Origin: Paracoccus sp. SCSIO 75233
GTDB lineage: Bacteria; Pseudomonadota; Alphaproteobacteria; Rhodobacterales; Rhodobacteraceae
Assembly: GCF_027912675.1 (NCBI RefSeq)
Contig: NZ_CP115757.1
Coordinates: 2,873,501-2,937,500 of the forward strand
Length of the DNA stretch: 64,000 nt
Reading direction: 5' to 3'
Under the pieces are notes generated by a model that did no database searches, was not told the DNA's origin, and was given only the letters and a program-made list of their open reading frames with translations. Each line of letters opens with the position of its first letter. Positions within the stretch are counted from its first letter, which is position 1. A program made the position numbers and the translations under genes. Shown piece after piece: positions 39,409-49,603 of this stretch.

Positions 39409-40770
39409 ATGTCGATCTCGTCATCGCTGAATGCCGGTGTCGCTGGGCTTGCCGCCAACGCGACGCGCCTCGCCTCCATTTCGGACAATATCTCCAATTC
39501 CGGAACATTCGGATATAAGCGGGTGATCTCGGATTTCGAAGGAATGGTGATCAATCAGTCCCGAAATGCCGGGGTGTATTCCGCAGGCGGGGTGCGCGCG
39601 TCGACCACGCGGCTGATCGACCAGCGCGGCACGTTGGTCCCCTCCTCCAACCCGACGGACCTCGCGATTTCCGGTCGGGGCATGTTGCCCGTTATTCCGT
39701 CCGTCTCGCTCGGCAATCAGTTTGGTGACCAGCCGATGATGATGACGCGAACCGGGTCGTTCAGGACCGACGATGACGGCGTTCTGCGCACCGAATCCGG
39801 CCTCGTCCTGCTGGGCTGGCCCGCCAATGCGGACGGTACGATCCCGTTGATGCCGCGTGATACGATGGGCGGTCTGGAGCCGGTCGTCATCAATGCCAAC
39901 CAGACGGCGGGCGACCCGACGACGAAGATGGCGCTTGGCATCAACCTGCCCGCCACCCGGACGGAGGCGGGGGGCATTACCGATGCGCTGACGTCAAAGG
40001 TGGAATATTACGGCAATCTCGGCACGTCGGAGGCGCTGAGCGTCAGCTTCACGCCGACGACCTCGCAGGCAAGCGGCATGTCGAATACATGGACGATGGC
40101 GCTGCGCGATTCTGCAACCGCGGACGATCCTGCCACGGCGGAGGATGAAAGCGTCATCGCCACATTGAAGCTGATCTTTGCGAACGATCAGACCAGGGGC
40201 GGCACGCTTGCGCAGGTGCTGGAGGAATCCGGCCAGCCACATTCGGCCTACGACCCGCAAACCGGCACGCTTGACCTGACCGTCGGCAAAACCGCGGACT
40301 ACCCCGGCGACAAGATGACGGTGACGATCGGGAAACTGGGAGACCCCAACGGACTGACCCAGCTTGGCGACAATTTTGCGCCGACGAATATTTCCAAGGA
40401 CGGCTCTCCGGTCGGCAACCTCACAGCCATTGAGGTTGATGAACATGGTTATATTCGTGCCACCTACGATACCGGCTTCATTCGGACGATCTACCAGATC
40501 CCGCTGGTTGATGTGCCCAATCCCAATGGGCTGATCTCGCTCAACAACCAGACCTATCAGGTCTCACCGGATTCCGGATCGTTCTTCCTGTGGGATGCCG
40601 GTGATGGGCCGACGGGCGCGGTTGTCGGATATGCGCGTGAGGGGTCGACCACGGATGTTGCGGCGGAACTGACCGATCTGATCCAGACCCAGCGTGCCTA
40701 TTCGTCGAACGCCAAGGTGATCCAGACTGTCGACGAAATGTTGCAGGAAACCACCAATATCAAACGCTAA
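39409..40770 (+). CDS. flgE: Flagellar hook protein FlgE
   Basis: A 453-residue hook protein. The N-terminal rod/hook motif SISSSLNAGVAGLAANATRL and the C-terminal RAYSSNAKVIQTVDEML are the paired D0 helices that oligomerise; the middle is the variable hook domain. An AAGGAAA ribosome site precedes the ATG. It is followed 12 bp later by flgK. Confidence 0.93.
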   Translation: MSISSSLNAGVAGLAANATRLASISDNISNSGTFGYKRVISDFEGMVINQSRNAGVYSAGGVRASTTRLIDQRGTLVPSSNPTDLAISGRGMLPVIPSVSLGNQFGDQPMMMTRTGSFRTDDDGVLRTESGLVLLGWPANADGTIPLMPRDTMGGLEPVVINANQTAGDPTTKMALGINLPATRTEAGGITDALTSKVEYYGNLGTSEALSVSFTPTTSQASGMSNTWTMALRDSATADDPATAEDESVIATLKLIFANDQTRGGTLAQVLEESGQPHSAYDPQTGTLDLTVGKTADYPGDKMTVTIGKLGDPNGLTQLGDNFAPTNISKDGSPVGNLTAIEVDEHGYIRATYDTGFIRTIYQIPLVDVPNPNGLISLNNQTYQVSPDSGSFFLWDAGDGPTGAVVGYAREGSTTDVAAELTDLIQTQRAYSSNAKVIQTVDEMLQETTNIKR

Positions 40771-40782
40771 GGCTGATCCGCC

Positions 40783-42243
40783 ATGAGCATTGCAAATGCA
40801 CTGAACAACGCCGCAAGCGGCCTCGCCGCCGTCGCACGCGGAACCGAGGTTGTCTCGACAAATCTCGCCAACGCACTGACGCCGGGCTATTCGAGGCGAG
40901 CGCTGGAGTTATCGCCACGCATAATGTCAGGGAATGGCGGCGGCGTGCATGTCGATGGCATCAGTCGCGCCGTGTCCAGCGCCGTGCTTTCGGAATACCG
41001 CATTGCCAGCGCCGATCTCGCGCGAGCGATGGTTTCGAGCGAGTTTTACGGTTCACTGGAAAAGACAATTGGCCTTCCGCACGAGGCGGGATCGCTGTCA
41101 GATGTGATGATTTCTCTGGAAACCGCTCTGGCGTCGGCTGCGAGCCGCCCCGACAGCGATCTGCGGCTTGGCAAGGCCGTCGAGGCTGCGGACAAGCTCG
41201 CCGGGAAGTTCAGGTCGATCAGCGATACAATTCAACGGAAAAGGGCCGATGCCGACCGGATGATCGGCACACAGGTTGATCAACTTCAAAAAGGGTTGAA
41301 TGAGGTCGCAAAGCTTAACCGCCAGATCATCGTCGAAAACGCCAACGGTCGGGATGCTTCCTCGCTGGAGGACGCCCGGCAGGGTGTCATCAACCAGATC
41401 TCCGAAATCGTGCCGTTGCGAGAGGTGAAGCGGCCGAACGGAAGGCTGGCACTGTTTTCGAAAGAAGGCGCTGTTCTTCTGGACGGGAAAACCCCGGCCA
41501 AGCTGGAGTTCCAGCCATCGGGTCGATTCACCGCGGACATGGTTGAAAGCGCACAGGGCGCGGGACGACTGTTCATCGACGGTGAACCAGTCGCGGATGC
41601 CGGCACTTCGCTGCTGGCGGGCGGCTCGCTGACGGAATTGTTCAAGCTCCGCGATGAGGATGCCGTCGCTGCGCAGCGTTCGGTTGATGAACTGGCATAT
41701 GAGGTCTATGCGCGCTTCGCCGATAAATCCGTCGATGCCAGTATCGCCCGGGGAGATCCGGGCCTGTTTACCGATGCCGGCACAGCCGTCGATCCGGCGA
41801 AAATAACGGGGCTTTCGTCGCGTATTCGCGTGAACAGCGCCGTCCTGCCATCCAGCGGCGGAAATCTGGAGCGCCTGAGGGATGGAATATATGCATCGGT
41901 GCCGGGCGACGTGGGCGATGCAACGGTTCTGTCCGCACTGTCAAAGGCGATGAGCACTATAAGGCCATCCATATCGGCGGCCGCTGCGGAAACGCACGGT
42001 AGTCTGCACGGCCTCTCTGCGGCGCTCGTCTCGGATATTTCATCTTCCCGTTTGTCGTCTGAAACCCGGCAGACGCATGACGCGGCCATCCGCGATACGC
42101 TTTACGATTCCCTGCAATCGGCGGCGGGGGTCGATAGCGACCGGGAAATGGAAATCCTGCTGCAACTGGAGAAGGCTTATGCTGCAAATGCGAAGGTCAT
42201 CCAGACCGTAAACGAAATGCTGGAAACAATCCTCAGGATCTAG
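40783..42243 (+). CDS. flgK: Flagellar hook-associated protein 1 FlgK
   Basis: A 486-residue hook-filament junction protein. The N-terminal SIANALNNAASGLAAVAR and STNLANALTPGYSRR and the C-terminal LEKAYAANAKVIQTVNEMLE are the flagellar D0 signatures. The central region is variable. It lies between flgE and flgL, 2 bp before the latter. Confidence 0.93.
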   Translation: MSIANALNNAASGLAAVARGTEVVSTNLANALTPGYSRRALELSPRIMSGNGGGVHVDGISRAVSSAVLSEYRIASADLARAMVSSEFYGSLEKTIGLPHEAGSLSDVMISLETALASAASRPDSDLRLGKAVEAADKLAGKFRSISDTIQRKRADADRMIGTQVDQLQKGLNEVAKLNRQIIVENANGRDASSLEDARQGVINQISEIVPLREVKRPNGRLALFSKEGAVLLDGKTPAKLEFQPSGRFTADMVESAQGAGRLFIDGEPVADAGTSLLAGGSLTELFKLRDEDAVAAQRSVDELAYEVYARFADKSVDASIARGDPGLFTDAGTAVDPAKITGLSSRIRVNSAVLPSSGGNLERLRDGIYASVPGDVGDATVLSALSKAMSTIRPSISAAAAETHGSLHGLSAALVSDISSSRLSSETRQTHDAAIRDTLYDSLQSAAGVDSDREMEILLQLEKAYAANAKVIQTVNEMLETILRI

Positions 42244-42245
42244 AT

Positions 42246-43259
42246 ATGTGGCTTTCTTCAATAAGTGACCTTTCACGGGCAATGTCGATGCGCAGCGCGA
42301 ACGCATCGCTGCGGGGCGAGGTTAAACGGCTGTCGAACGAGGTCGCGACGGGCCGGGCGACTGATACGGCGAGGCATCTTGGCGGCAATCTGTTTGCGCT
42401 CTCCGAGATTGAGCGGGGCATCCGTGAGGCGACGATATTCCAGCAGGTCGCGACCGAAGCCGGGACCAGGGCCAGTGCGATGCAAAGCTCTTTGGGCCGT
42501 CTGCAGGATATCTCCGGTGAGATGAGCACAAAGATGCTTGCCGCAGATACGCTTTTGTCGGCGGAGGGTCAGCATATTCTGGCGCGAAATGCATCCGGTG
42601 GTCTGCGCGCGGCTATCGGCGCACTAAATGCGGAAGTGGCCGGTCAGTTCCCGTTTTCGGGAACCAAAGTCAATATTCCGCCTGTTGTGAGTGCCGAGAA
42701 GCTGCTCTCGCAAGCGGAGCAGGTCATTTCCGGGGCGGGAACGGCGGAGGAAGCGGTGCAGGTGCTTCGGTCATGGTTCTCGCGCTCGCAAGGCGATGGC
42801 GGGTTTGTCGATCACGCCTATCAGGGTTCGGTTGATGCGCAGGCGGCCTTCAGGGTCGGCCCGGCTACGGAGGTTCGGTTTGCCCAGACGGCTGCAGACC
42901 CGGCGGTCCGGGAAGTGCTGTTTGGCTTGACGCTCGGCGCCCTGGTCTCTCGCGGCGCATTTTCGGGCAGTCACGGCGATCAGACGCGCCTTCTTCAGGC
43001 GGGTGGTGAGGCGCTGCTGACCGGGCATTCGAAGGTGGGTGGCCTTCGGGCCGATCTGGGTGAAACCCAACAGTCCATCGAGCAGGCGTCGGTCCGGTTA
43101 AAAGCGATGCAGACGACGCTGAAAATCCAAAGGACGGATCTTGTCGGCAGAGATTCTTATGAGGCAGGAAGCCAGCTCGTACAGGCGGAGGCGCAACTGG
43201 CCGCAGTGTATGCAATGACGGCGCGCCTGTCGCAGCTTAGCCTGGCGCGATATCTATGA
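42246..43259 (+). CDS. flgL: Flagellar hook-associated protein 3 FlgL
   Basis: A 337-residue flagellin-related junction protein. The N-terminal helical region (LRGEVKRLSNEVATGRATDTA) and the C-terminal helix (QLVQAEAQLAAVYAMTARLSQ) have the flagellin fold. Its stop overlaps the flgI start (ATGA). Confidence 0.88.
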   Translation: MWLSSISDLSRAMSMRSANASLRGEVKRLSNEVATGRATDTARHLGGNLFALSEIERGIREATIFQQVATEAGTRASAMQSSLGRLQDISGEMSTKMLAADTLLSAEGQHILARNASGGLRAAIGALNAEVAGQFPFSGTKVNIPPVVSAEKLLSQAEQVISGAGTAEEAVQVLRSWFSRSQGDGGFVDHAYQGSVDAQAAFRVGPATEVRFAQTAADPAVREVLFGLTLGALVSRGAFSGSHGDQTRLLQAGGEALLTGHSKVGGLRADLGETQQSIEQASVRLKAMQTTLKIQRTDLVGRDSYEAGSQLVQAEAQLAAVYAMTARLSQLSLARYL

Positions 43260-44359
43260 TACGCGTCCTTGTTGCATTCCTTATATGGATGACCGCCGTT
43301 TCGGGCGGTTTTGGGTCCACGATCAGGCTCAAGGATATTGTGCTGTTCGACGGTGTGCGCGGGAACGACCTCGTCGGTTATGGGCTGGTGGTTGGGCTTG
43401 GCGGCACCGGCGACAGCCTTCGCAACGCGCCCTATACCGAAGACATGATGGTCACGCTGCTCGAACGGCTTGGCGTGAATGTCGGGTCGGATCAGTTCCG
43501 CCCGAGAAACGTCGCCGCCGTCATGGTTACCGCCGTACTTCCACCCTTTGCGCGCGCCGGTGGCCAGATAGATGTCACGGTTTCGGCGATAGGCGACGCA
43601 AGCAGTCTTATGGGCGGCACGCTTATCATGACGCCGTTAAGTGCCGCTGACGGGGATGTCTACGCCGTTGCTCAGGGTGCCGTCATAGCCGGTGGCGCTG
43701 CGGCGGAGACGGCTGGTGCATCTGTCGTGCAGGGTGTTCCGACCGCGGGTTCGATTCCGGCCGGCGCGCGTGTCGAGCGGGAGGTGGCATTTGATTTTTC
43801 GACGTTACGGAATATTCGTCTGGCGCTGAAGCAACCGGATTTCACGACCGCATCAAGGATTGAGCGTGCCGTAAACGATGCGGGTCTGGGTCGCCTGGCC
43901 GAAATGATGGATCCCGGGACGGTTGTGCTGGATCTTTCCGCGATCGAAAATGTGAATCCGGCGAAGCTGATGAGCCGGATCGAGAACCTGATGATACGGA
44001 CCGAACAAAAGGCACGCGTCGTTGTTGATCATCGGTCCGGGACCATTGTCATGGGCGCTGATGTACGCGTGTCGCGCGTGGCGATTTCGCAGGGGAACCT
44101 GACCCTGCGTGTCAAGGATACGCCCTTGGTGTCGCAGCCGAGCCCGTTCAGCGACGGGGAGACCGTTGTTGTAACGGACGGAACGGCGGAGATTATCGAG
44201 GAGGAGGGGATTGGCTTTGCTGAGCTCGATGAAAGCTCGTCCTTGTCGGGCCTTGTTCAGGGGCTGAATGCGCTTGGCGTATCGCCGCGGGACCTGATCG
44301 ATATTCTTCAGGCCATCAATGCGGCTGGCGCGCTGCATGCCGAGCTTGTCGTGCGATAG
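43256..44359 (+). CDS. flgI: Flagellar P-ring protein FlgI
   Basis: A 367-residue periplasmic ring protein. A signal peptide of ~20 residues (VLVAFLIWMTAVSGGFGS) leads to the FlgI block STIRLKDIVLFDGVRGNDLVGYGLVVGLGGTGDSLRN (positions 43316 on), and RDLIDILQAINAAGALHAELVVR ends the protein, as in the family. It is the last flagellar gene visible; the next genes are on the other strand and belong to a sugar nucleotide pathway. Confidence 0.94.
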   Translation: MIRVLVAFLIWMTAVSGGFGSTIRLKDIVLFDGVRGNDLVGYGLVVGLGGTGDSLRNAPYTEDMMVTLLERLGVNVGSDQFRPRNVAAVMVTAVLPPFARAGGQIDVTVSAIGDASSLMGGTLIMTPLSAADGDVYAVAQGAVIAGGAAAETAGASVVQGVPTAGSIPAGARVEREVAFDFSTLRNIRLALKQPDFTTASRIERAVNDAGLGRLAEMMDPGTVVLDLSAIENVNPAKLMSRIENLMIRTEQKARVVVDHRSGTIVMGADVRVSRVAISQGNLTLRVKDTPLVSQPSPFSDGETVVVTDGTAEIIEEEGIGFAELDESSSLSGLVQGLNALGVSPRDLIDILQAINAAGALHAELVVR

Positions 44360-44590
44360 TGGAACAGTTGATGTGGTAGCTGAAATAACCCGTCATGACT
44401 GGTGAACGATGATCGCCCGATGAAAGGTGCTGCCGCCCTTCGCAAAATTAGTCAGGGCCAAGCGACGCGCCGACGGATAGTCGGGGTATGAGACCTGAGC
44501 GTAAATATATCGAAAGTGCGCAGCGAGTTCCGCAAATGCCGCTGGTGCAGCGGCATTCGCAGGTGGAGGTGGGCGGCGGACGTGGGCGCT
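44360..44590. other. Gap with a perfect inverted repeat between flgI and wecC
   Basis: A 231-bp gap between convergent flgI and wecC. The clearest structure is a 10-bp perfect inverted repeat with a 3-base loop (AATGCCGCTG at 44535-44544, CAGCGGCATT at 44548-44557). It has no T run, so whether it ends transcription from either side is unclear. A ~65-codon open frame on the minus strand lacks a start codon and matches nothing I know. Confidence 0.45.
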
Positions 44591-45841
44591 CTATCTCAGC
44601 CAGACGCCGCGTGTGTCGATCACGGTTGTATTTTGGCCGTTCGGCGGCGGACTGTTCCGGAAGTGGCTATGATCGACCAGCATGACGCATATCTCCGCGT
44701 CGATTGCCTCCCGGATCGGAACCAGCGCTGCGCTGCCATTCAGGCAGGGCGGCAGTTCTTCGATATGCGGCTCGACGACTGACACGCGGCCCGGATATTC
44801 CTGCACCAGTCTTGATACGATTTCGAGGGCGGGGCTTTCTCGCAGATCGTCGATGTCGGGTTTGAAGGCGAGGCCGAAGCAGGAGATTTTGGCCGAGTCC
44901 GGTTTTTCCGCAACGGCGTCACGGATCTTGTCGAGCACCCACTCGGGTTTGCTGTCATTGGTTTCGCGCGCGGCCCGGATGAGTTTCGCCTCTTCGGGTG
45001 CCTGGGCGACGATGAACCACGGATCCACGGCGATGCAGTGACCGCCAACGCCGGGACCGGGTTGAAGAATGTTCACCCGCGGATGGCGGTTGGTCAGCCG
45101 GATAAGCTCCCACACATTGATGCCGAGCTTGCTGCAAATGACGGAAAGCTCATTCGCAAAGGCGATATTCACGTCGCGGAAACTGTTTTCTGTCAGCTTG
45201 GCCATTTCGGCGGTGCGCGCATCGGTTTCGATGCACTCACCTTCCACCACGCAGCGATAAAGATCGCGAGCGGCGGCGGCGCAGGCGCGGGTCATGCCGC
45301 CGATGACGCGATCATTTGTGACCAGTTCGCGCAGCGCATGACCGGGAAGGATCCGTTCGGGGCAGTGCACGACGCGAATATCGGAGTCCTCGCCGTGGGT
45401 CTGGGGAAAGCTGAGATCGGGGCGTTCCGAGGCGAGCCATTCCGCCATCTGTTCCGTTGCGCCGACGGGGCTGGTCGATTCCAAAATCACCAGATCGCCC
45501 GCCTTCAGGACCGGCGCGATGCTACGTGCCGCGGCCTCCACATAGCTCAGATCGGGCAGCTTCGCGTTGCGGTTGCTCAAGAACGGTGTCGGGACCGCGA
45601 TCAGAAATGCATCGGCCGGTTCCGGCTCGGTCGTGGCGCGCAGCGTTCCATTGCGAACCGAGCGGCGGACGGCGTCGTCCAGCCCCGGCTCTACAATATG
45701 GGTTTCGCCGCGATTGATCCGTTCGACCGCGTCGGTGTTGATGTCGAGGCCAACGACATCAATGCCACGCAGCGCGAAAAGTGCTGCGGTCGGCAAACCG
45801 ATATAGCCAAGTCCAACAATGCAAATCCGATCAAATGTCAT
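44591..45841 (-). CDS. wecC: UDP-N-acetyl-D-mannosamine dehydrogenase
   Basis: A 416-residue nucleotide-sugar dehydrogenase that oxidises UDP-ManNAc to UDP-ManNAcA. The NAD fold [17 protein letters not shown] is at the N-terminus; the catalytic Cys is in [15 protein letters not shown]; the C-terminal UDP-binding domain has [22 protein letters not shown]. The first residues ([10 protein letters not shown]) and the [17 protein letters not shown] stretch fit WecC better than UDP-glucose dehydrogenase. It overlaps wecB by 4 bp and is co-transcribed. Confidence 0.93.
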   Translation of the reverse strand: MTFDRICIVGLGYIGLPTAALFALRGIDVVGLDINTDAVERINRGETHIVEPGLDDAVRRSVRNGTLRATTEPEPADAFLIAVPTPFLSNRNAKLPDLSYVEAAARSIAPVLKAGDLVILESTSPVGATEQMAEWLASERPDLSFPQTHGEDSDIRVVHCPERILPGHALRELVTNDRVIGGMTRACAAAARDLYRCVVEGECIETDARTAEMAKLTENSFRDVNIAFANELSVICSKLGINVWELIRLTNRHPRVNILQPGPGVGGHCIAVDPWFIVAQAPEEAKLIRAARETNDSKPEWVLDKIRDAVAEKPDSAKISCFGLAFKPDIDDLRESPALEIVSRLVQEYPGRVSVVEPHIEELPPCLNGSAALVPIREAIDAEICVMLVDHSHFRNSPPPNGQNTTVIDTRGVWLR

Positions 45842-46974
45842 ATTCTGCTGTTCTTTCCGTATTCTGAAAGTGCGTCCAATATTCGTGATGTTGCCTGCCC
45901 GTCGCCATAAGGATTGTGGGCAAAGCTCATTTCCCGATAGGCGGCCTCGTCAGTCAGAAGGCGTGTCGTCCAATCGGTGATTTTTTCGACCTCCGTACCG
46001 ACCAGACGAACAGTGCCGGCGGCGAGAGCCTCTGGCCTTTCGGTGGTGTCCCGCATGACGAGCACGGGCTTGCCGAGGGACGGGGCTTCTTCCTGAATTC
46101 CGCCGGAATCGGTGATGATTATGTCGGCGCGGTTCATCAGCCAGACGAAGGGAAGATAATCTTGCGGTTCGATCAGGTGGATATTGCCGTGCTTGCCCAG
46201 AAGCCGCGTGACCGGCTCGCGGACATTGGGGTTTAGATGCATGGGATATACGATATCTACATCCCCAAACCGCTCCGCAATCTGACCGAGTGCTGTGCAA
46301 ATTCGCTCAAACCCGCCGCCAAAGCTTTCTCGGCGATGGCCTGTGACCAGTACGAGGCGGCGGTCGGAATGAAGGAAATCGAACCGCGTTTCGATATCGC
46401 GTTTCAGTGCGGTATCATTGTTTAAAATGTCGACGACCTGCATCAATGCATCGATGACCGTATTTCCGGTGACAATAATCGAATCATCGCTGATGTTTTC
46501 CCGCAGCAAGGCCTGCCGGGAGGTGTCCGTGGGTGCGAAATGAAGGGTTGCCAATGCGCCGGTGACGCGGCGGTTCCCCTCTTCGGGCCAGGGGGAATAC
46601 ATATTGCCGGTCCGCAATCCGGCCTCGACATGTCCGACCGGGATACGCGCGTAGTAAGAGGCGAGCGTTGCTGCAAGCGTTGTCGCGGTGTCGCCGTGAA
46701 CCAGCACCATATCCGGCTTTTCCTGTTCGAGCACCGGCTTCAGGCCGCCAAGAATGGATGCGGTAACGCCGTAGAGATCCTGCCCCGAGCGCATAACATT
46801 CAGGTCATGGGCGGGCTTGAGGCCGAACAATGTCGTGACCTGATCGAGCATCTCGCGATGCTGGCCCGTTACGCAAATTACGCCGTCGAAACGCTCGTCA
46901 TTTGTCAGGGCCTGCGCGACTGGGGCCATCTTGATCGCTTCAGGACGGGTTCCGAATACGGTCATTATCTTCAT
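45838..46974 (-). CDS. wecB: UDP-N-acetylglucosamine 2-epimerase (non-hydrolysing)
   Basis: A 378-residue enzyme that interconverts UDP-GlcNAc and UDP-ManNAc. Family blocks are [15 protein letters not shown] at the N-terminus, [25 protein letters not shown] and the C-terminal [17 protein letters not shown] use the ATG at 46974, which gives the usual [11 protein letters not shown] start and has a purine-rich ribosome site (AAGGGACGACAAG). With wecC it makes UDP-ManNAcA, a precursor for surface polysaccharide, but no glycosyltransferase is nearby. Confidence 0.94.
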   Translation of the reverse strand: MKIMTVFGTRPEAIKMAPVAQALTNDERFDGVICVTGQHREMLDQVTTLFGLKPAHDLNVMRSGQDLYGVTASILGGLKPVLEQEKPDMVLVHGDTATTLAATLASYYARIPVGHVEAGLRTGNMYSPWPEEGNRRVTGALATLHFAPTDTSRQALLRENISDDSIIVTGNTVIDALMQVVDILNNDTALKRDIETRFDFLHSDRRLVLVTGHRRESFGGGFERICTALGQIAERFGDVDIVYPMHLNPNVREPVTRLLGKHGNIHLIEPQDYLPFVWLMNRADIIITDSGGIQEEAPSLGKPVLVMRDTTERPEALAAGTVRLVGTEVEKITDWTTRLLTDEAAYREMSFAHNPYGDGQATSRILDALSEYGKNSRI

Positions 46975-47358
46975 CTTGTCGTCCCTTCTGCCCTTAACTG
47001 ACATCAGTTGCCATTAATCCAAAATTTATGCAACCTAAAGGTGATTAAACCTTTTCAATTCCCATATTACCGTCGCATTTCTGCACACAAACAGACAAAC
47101 TAGCGAGAGGGGACTCGGTTTAATTCGATAACGAATAAAACCAGCAAGAAACCGCTGAAATCCAGAGTTTCGGGACCACAATGCGGGGTAGATCAGCCCG
47201 GTTCAACTAACTTTCAGCAGGTTTGAAACAAATGTGGATACAATCCAAGAGTGTATTCAAGGATGGGGCGTATTGATGCCCCACCCCGACACTTAAGATG
47301 GGAGGGGGGCGTGGTGAATCGCGCCGTCCCTACATAATCACGAAAGCGGACAGGCCGA
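46975..47358. other. Long AT-rich gap upstream of wecB
   Basis: A 384-bp gap between wecB and the SDR gene, both on the minus strand. Its wecB-proximal half (~47000-47160) is markedly AT-rich compared with the genes around it and would hold the wecB promoter and leader. A 6-bp hairpin (TGGGGC 47264-47269 with GCCCCA 47278-47283) lies nearer the SDR gene and could end its transcript. No gene, RNA or repeat family is recognised. Confidence 0.4.
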
Positions 47359-48138
47359 TCAAAGCGTCGCGTTCAGCGCCCCGCCGTCGAGGGTGATGTT
47401 CTGCCCGATGATAAAACGCGAATGCTCGCTGCAGAGGAACGCGCAAGCCGCGCCGAAATCGCTGGCCCGACCGTAATCTCCGACGGGAATGCCGGATTTC
47501 CGGCGCGCGCGCGCCTCGTCAAAGCTGATGCCTTCCGCCTTGGCGACACCAGTGTCGAGGCTGTCTGCGCGGTCAGTGTCGTGGATCCCCGGCAGCAAAT
47601 TATTGACGACAACACCGTGTTTGGCCACGTCGCGCGACATTCCGGCGACGAAGCCCGTCAGCCCGGTGCGGGCGGTGTTGGACAGGCCGAGCACGGCAAT
47701 CGGAGATCGCACGGCTGCGGAGGTGATGTTCACAACGCGACCCCAGCCCTGTTCGATCATATGCGGAACCGTGGCCTGCATCAGGGCAACCGCCGACAGC
47801 AGATTGGCGTCGAGCGCCTTGATGAAATCATCCCGCGACCAGTCCCGCCAATGCCCCGGCGGCGGTCCCCCGGCATTGGTGACCAGAATATCAATATCTC
47901 CGGCGGCCTTCAGGACCGCAGCCTGACCGTCCGGGGTCGTAATATCCGCGGCGACCGGCGTTACGCTTATGCCAAATCTGTCGGAAAGGTCTTTGGCGGT
48001 GTCGTGCAGCGCGTCCTCCCCCCGGGCATTGATGACCAGATCCACGCCCTCGGCTGCGAGGGCTTCGGCACATCCACGACCGAGCCCTTTCGATGCGGCG
48101 CAGACCAGTGCGCGCCGCCCCCTGATCCCAAGATCCAT
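47359..48138 (-). CDS. Short-chain dehydrogenase-like protein lacking the Tyr/Lys pair
   Basis: A 259-residue Rossmann-fold SDR protein. The cofactor motif is AASKGLGRG (residues 15-23) and TNAGG is present. The catalytic Ser140 (NITSAAV) is kept, but the YxxxK motif is replaced: the expected positions read Ser153 and Arg157 in LSNTARTGL. Such partial-tetrad proteins form a known beta-ketoacyl reductase-like SDR subgroup of uncertain activity. The C-terminal FIIGQNITLDGG is normal. Function cannot be assigned. Confidence 0.85.
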   Translation of the reverse strand: MDLGIRGRRALVCAASKGLGRGCAEALAAEGVDLVINARGEDALHDTAKDLSDRFGISVTPVAADITTPDGQAAVLKAAGDIDILVTNAGGPPPGHWRDWSRDDFIKALDANLLSAVALMQATVPHMIEQGWGRVVNITSAAVRSPIAVLGLSNTARTGLTGFVAGMSRDVAKHGVVVNNLLPGIHDTDRADSLDTGVAKAEGISFDEARARRKSGIPVGDYGRASDFGAACAFLCSEHSRFIIGQNITLDGGALNATL

Positions 48139-48294
48139 CCTGTCCTCCTGCTTATTCTTATGCTAACTTTCAGACCACGGACCCTTCGGTCTGCATTTTT
48201 ACCAAGTCGGGTTCGTTTTTAACCACAGTTGACAAAAGGCCTTATCGGCCCGTCACTCACCATCGTATAAAATATCAAACTGAAGGGATACACC

Positions 48295-48831
48295 ATGTCC
48301 GATCTTCTCGTGATCGCTTTCGACGATGAGGCATCTGGCTTCGAGCTGCGTGCCGAACTGGTCAAGCTGCAGGCGGAATATCTGATCAAGCTTGAAGACG
48401 CCGTGGTTGTGACCCGGCCAGAGGCGAATGATATCCAGCTGCACCAGACCCTGAACCTGACCGCCGCCGGTGCGCTTGGCGGTACGTTCTGGGGCACCTT
48501 TGTCGGGCTGCTGTTTCTGAACCCGCTGGTTGGCGCGGCTGTTGGTGCGGGGTCCGGCGCGCTGGCTGGCTACCTGAGCGACTATGGGATCAATGACGAT
48601 TTCATGCGCGAAATCGGCAACAAGGTGACGCCCGGTGGTTCCGCCGTGTTCCTTCTGGTTCGGGAAATGACGGGCGACAAGGTGCTGGATCGGATTTCCG
48701 ATTTCCACAAGGGCGGTCGCGTCATTCAGACCTCGCTTTCGAAAGAGGACGAAGACAAGCTGCGGGCGGCGCTGGCTGGCTCTCAGGCGCCGCTGGTTCC
48801 GGAGAATGCAGCGTCTTCCGAAACAGCCTGA
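48295..48831 (+). CDS. DUF1269 family membrane protein
   Basis: A 178-residue protein matching DUF1269. The N-terminal half is soluble (LVIAFDDEASGFELRAEL, EYLIKLEDAVVVTR). A glycine-rich pair of membrane-inserting helices (GALGGTFWGTFVGLLFLNPLVGAAVGAGSGALAG) follows at ~60-95, then a soluble C-terminal half (FLLVREMTGDKVLDRI). The family has no established role. It has a clear AAGGGA ribosome site and its own promoter region. Confidence 0.85.
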   Translation: MSDLLVIAFDDEASGFELRAELVKLQAEYLIKLEDAVVVTRPEANDIQLHQTLNLTAAGALGGTFWGTFVGLLFLNPLVGAAVGAGSGALAGYLSDYGINDDFMREIGNKVTPGGSAVFLLVREMTGDKVLDRISDFHKGGRVIQTSLSKEDEDKLRAALAGSQAPLVPENAASSETA

Positions 48832-48871
48832 TGTCTTGACGCAGGCGGCGCGGGCGTGACATTTCGCGAGC

Positions 48872-49603
48872 ATGCGCCGCCAAACTCCTCCCGATCAGAC
48901 AGACAGTTTTCGGGGCGATGATCTCGTCCAGCCCTCGCGCCGTTTCTCGCCCGTGGGTTGGGCGTTCCGCTGGTTGCGCTGGCTTGCCTTGCGGGCGCTG
49001 TTGGTGGCGTTCCTGCTGGTGCTTGTCTTTGCCATTTTCAATCCGCCGACCACCCGGACCATCATTGTAAACGCGCGCGACTATCCGATCGTGGAGCGTC
49101 GCTGGACACCGATTGAGAAGATATCGCCGGTGATGCTGCGTTCGACCGTGGCGGCAGAGGATGCGAATTTCTGCAATCACTGGGGTTTCGACATGGATGA
49201 GATCCGCCGTGTGATCGCGTCCGGTCGCAGTGGCGGGGCGTCGACCCTCAGCCAGCAGACGGTGAAGAATGTCTATCTCTGGCAGGAGCGAAGCTGGACC
49301 CGAAAGAGCCTTGAGGCGGTCATGACCCCGCTGGTCGAAGCGATCTGGTCAAAGCGCCGCATTCTGGAAGTTTATCTGAATGTGGCGGAGTTCGGGCCGG
49401 GGGTCTTTGGTATCCACGCCGCTGCGCAATATCACTTCGGAACGACACCCGAGAAGTTGAACACGATTCAGGCCGCAAGGCTGGCGGCGGTGCTGCCATC
49501 GCCAAAAACCCGCGATACGCGCAGCGCCACCAGCCGCTCGCGCGCCATCGCGGATGGTGCTGCGACAATCGCGAATGATGGGCGCGATGCCTGTTTCAGA
49601 TAG
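48872..49603 (+). CDS. mtgA: Monofunctional peptidoglycan transglycosylase
   Basis: A 243-residue glycosyltransferase family 51 enzyme that polymerises lipid II glycan strands. One transmembrane helix (~40-60, [15 protein letters not shown]) anchors it in the inner membrane. The catalytic Glu is in [14 protein letters not shown], followed by [13 protein letters not shown] and [16 protein letters not shown]. The 3' end overlaps the convergent rlmN by 8 bp. Confidence 0.94.
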   Translation: MRRQTPPDQTDSFRGDDLVQPSRRFSPVGWAFRWLRWLALRALLVAFLLVLVFAIFNPPTTRTIIVNARDYPIVERRWTPIEKISPVMLRSTVAAEDANFCNHWGFDMDEIRRVIASGRSGGASTLSQQTVKNVYLWQERSWTRKSLEAVMTPLVEAIWSKRRILEVYLNVAEFGPGVFGIHAAAQYHFGTTPEKLNTIQAARLAAVLPSPKTRDTRSATSRSRAIADGAATIANDGRDACFR

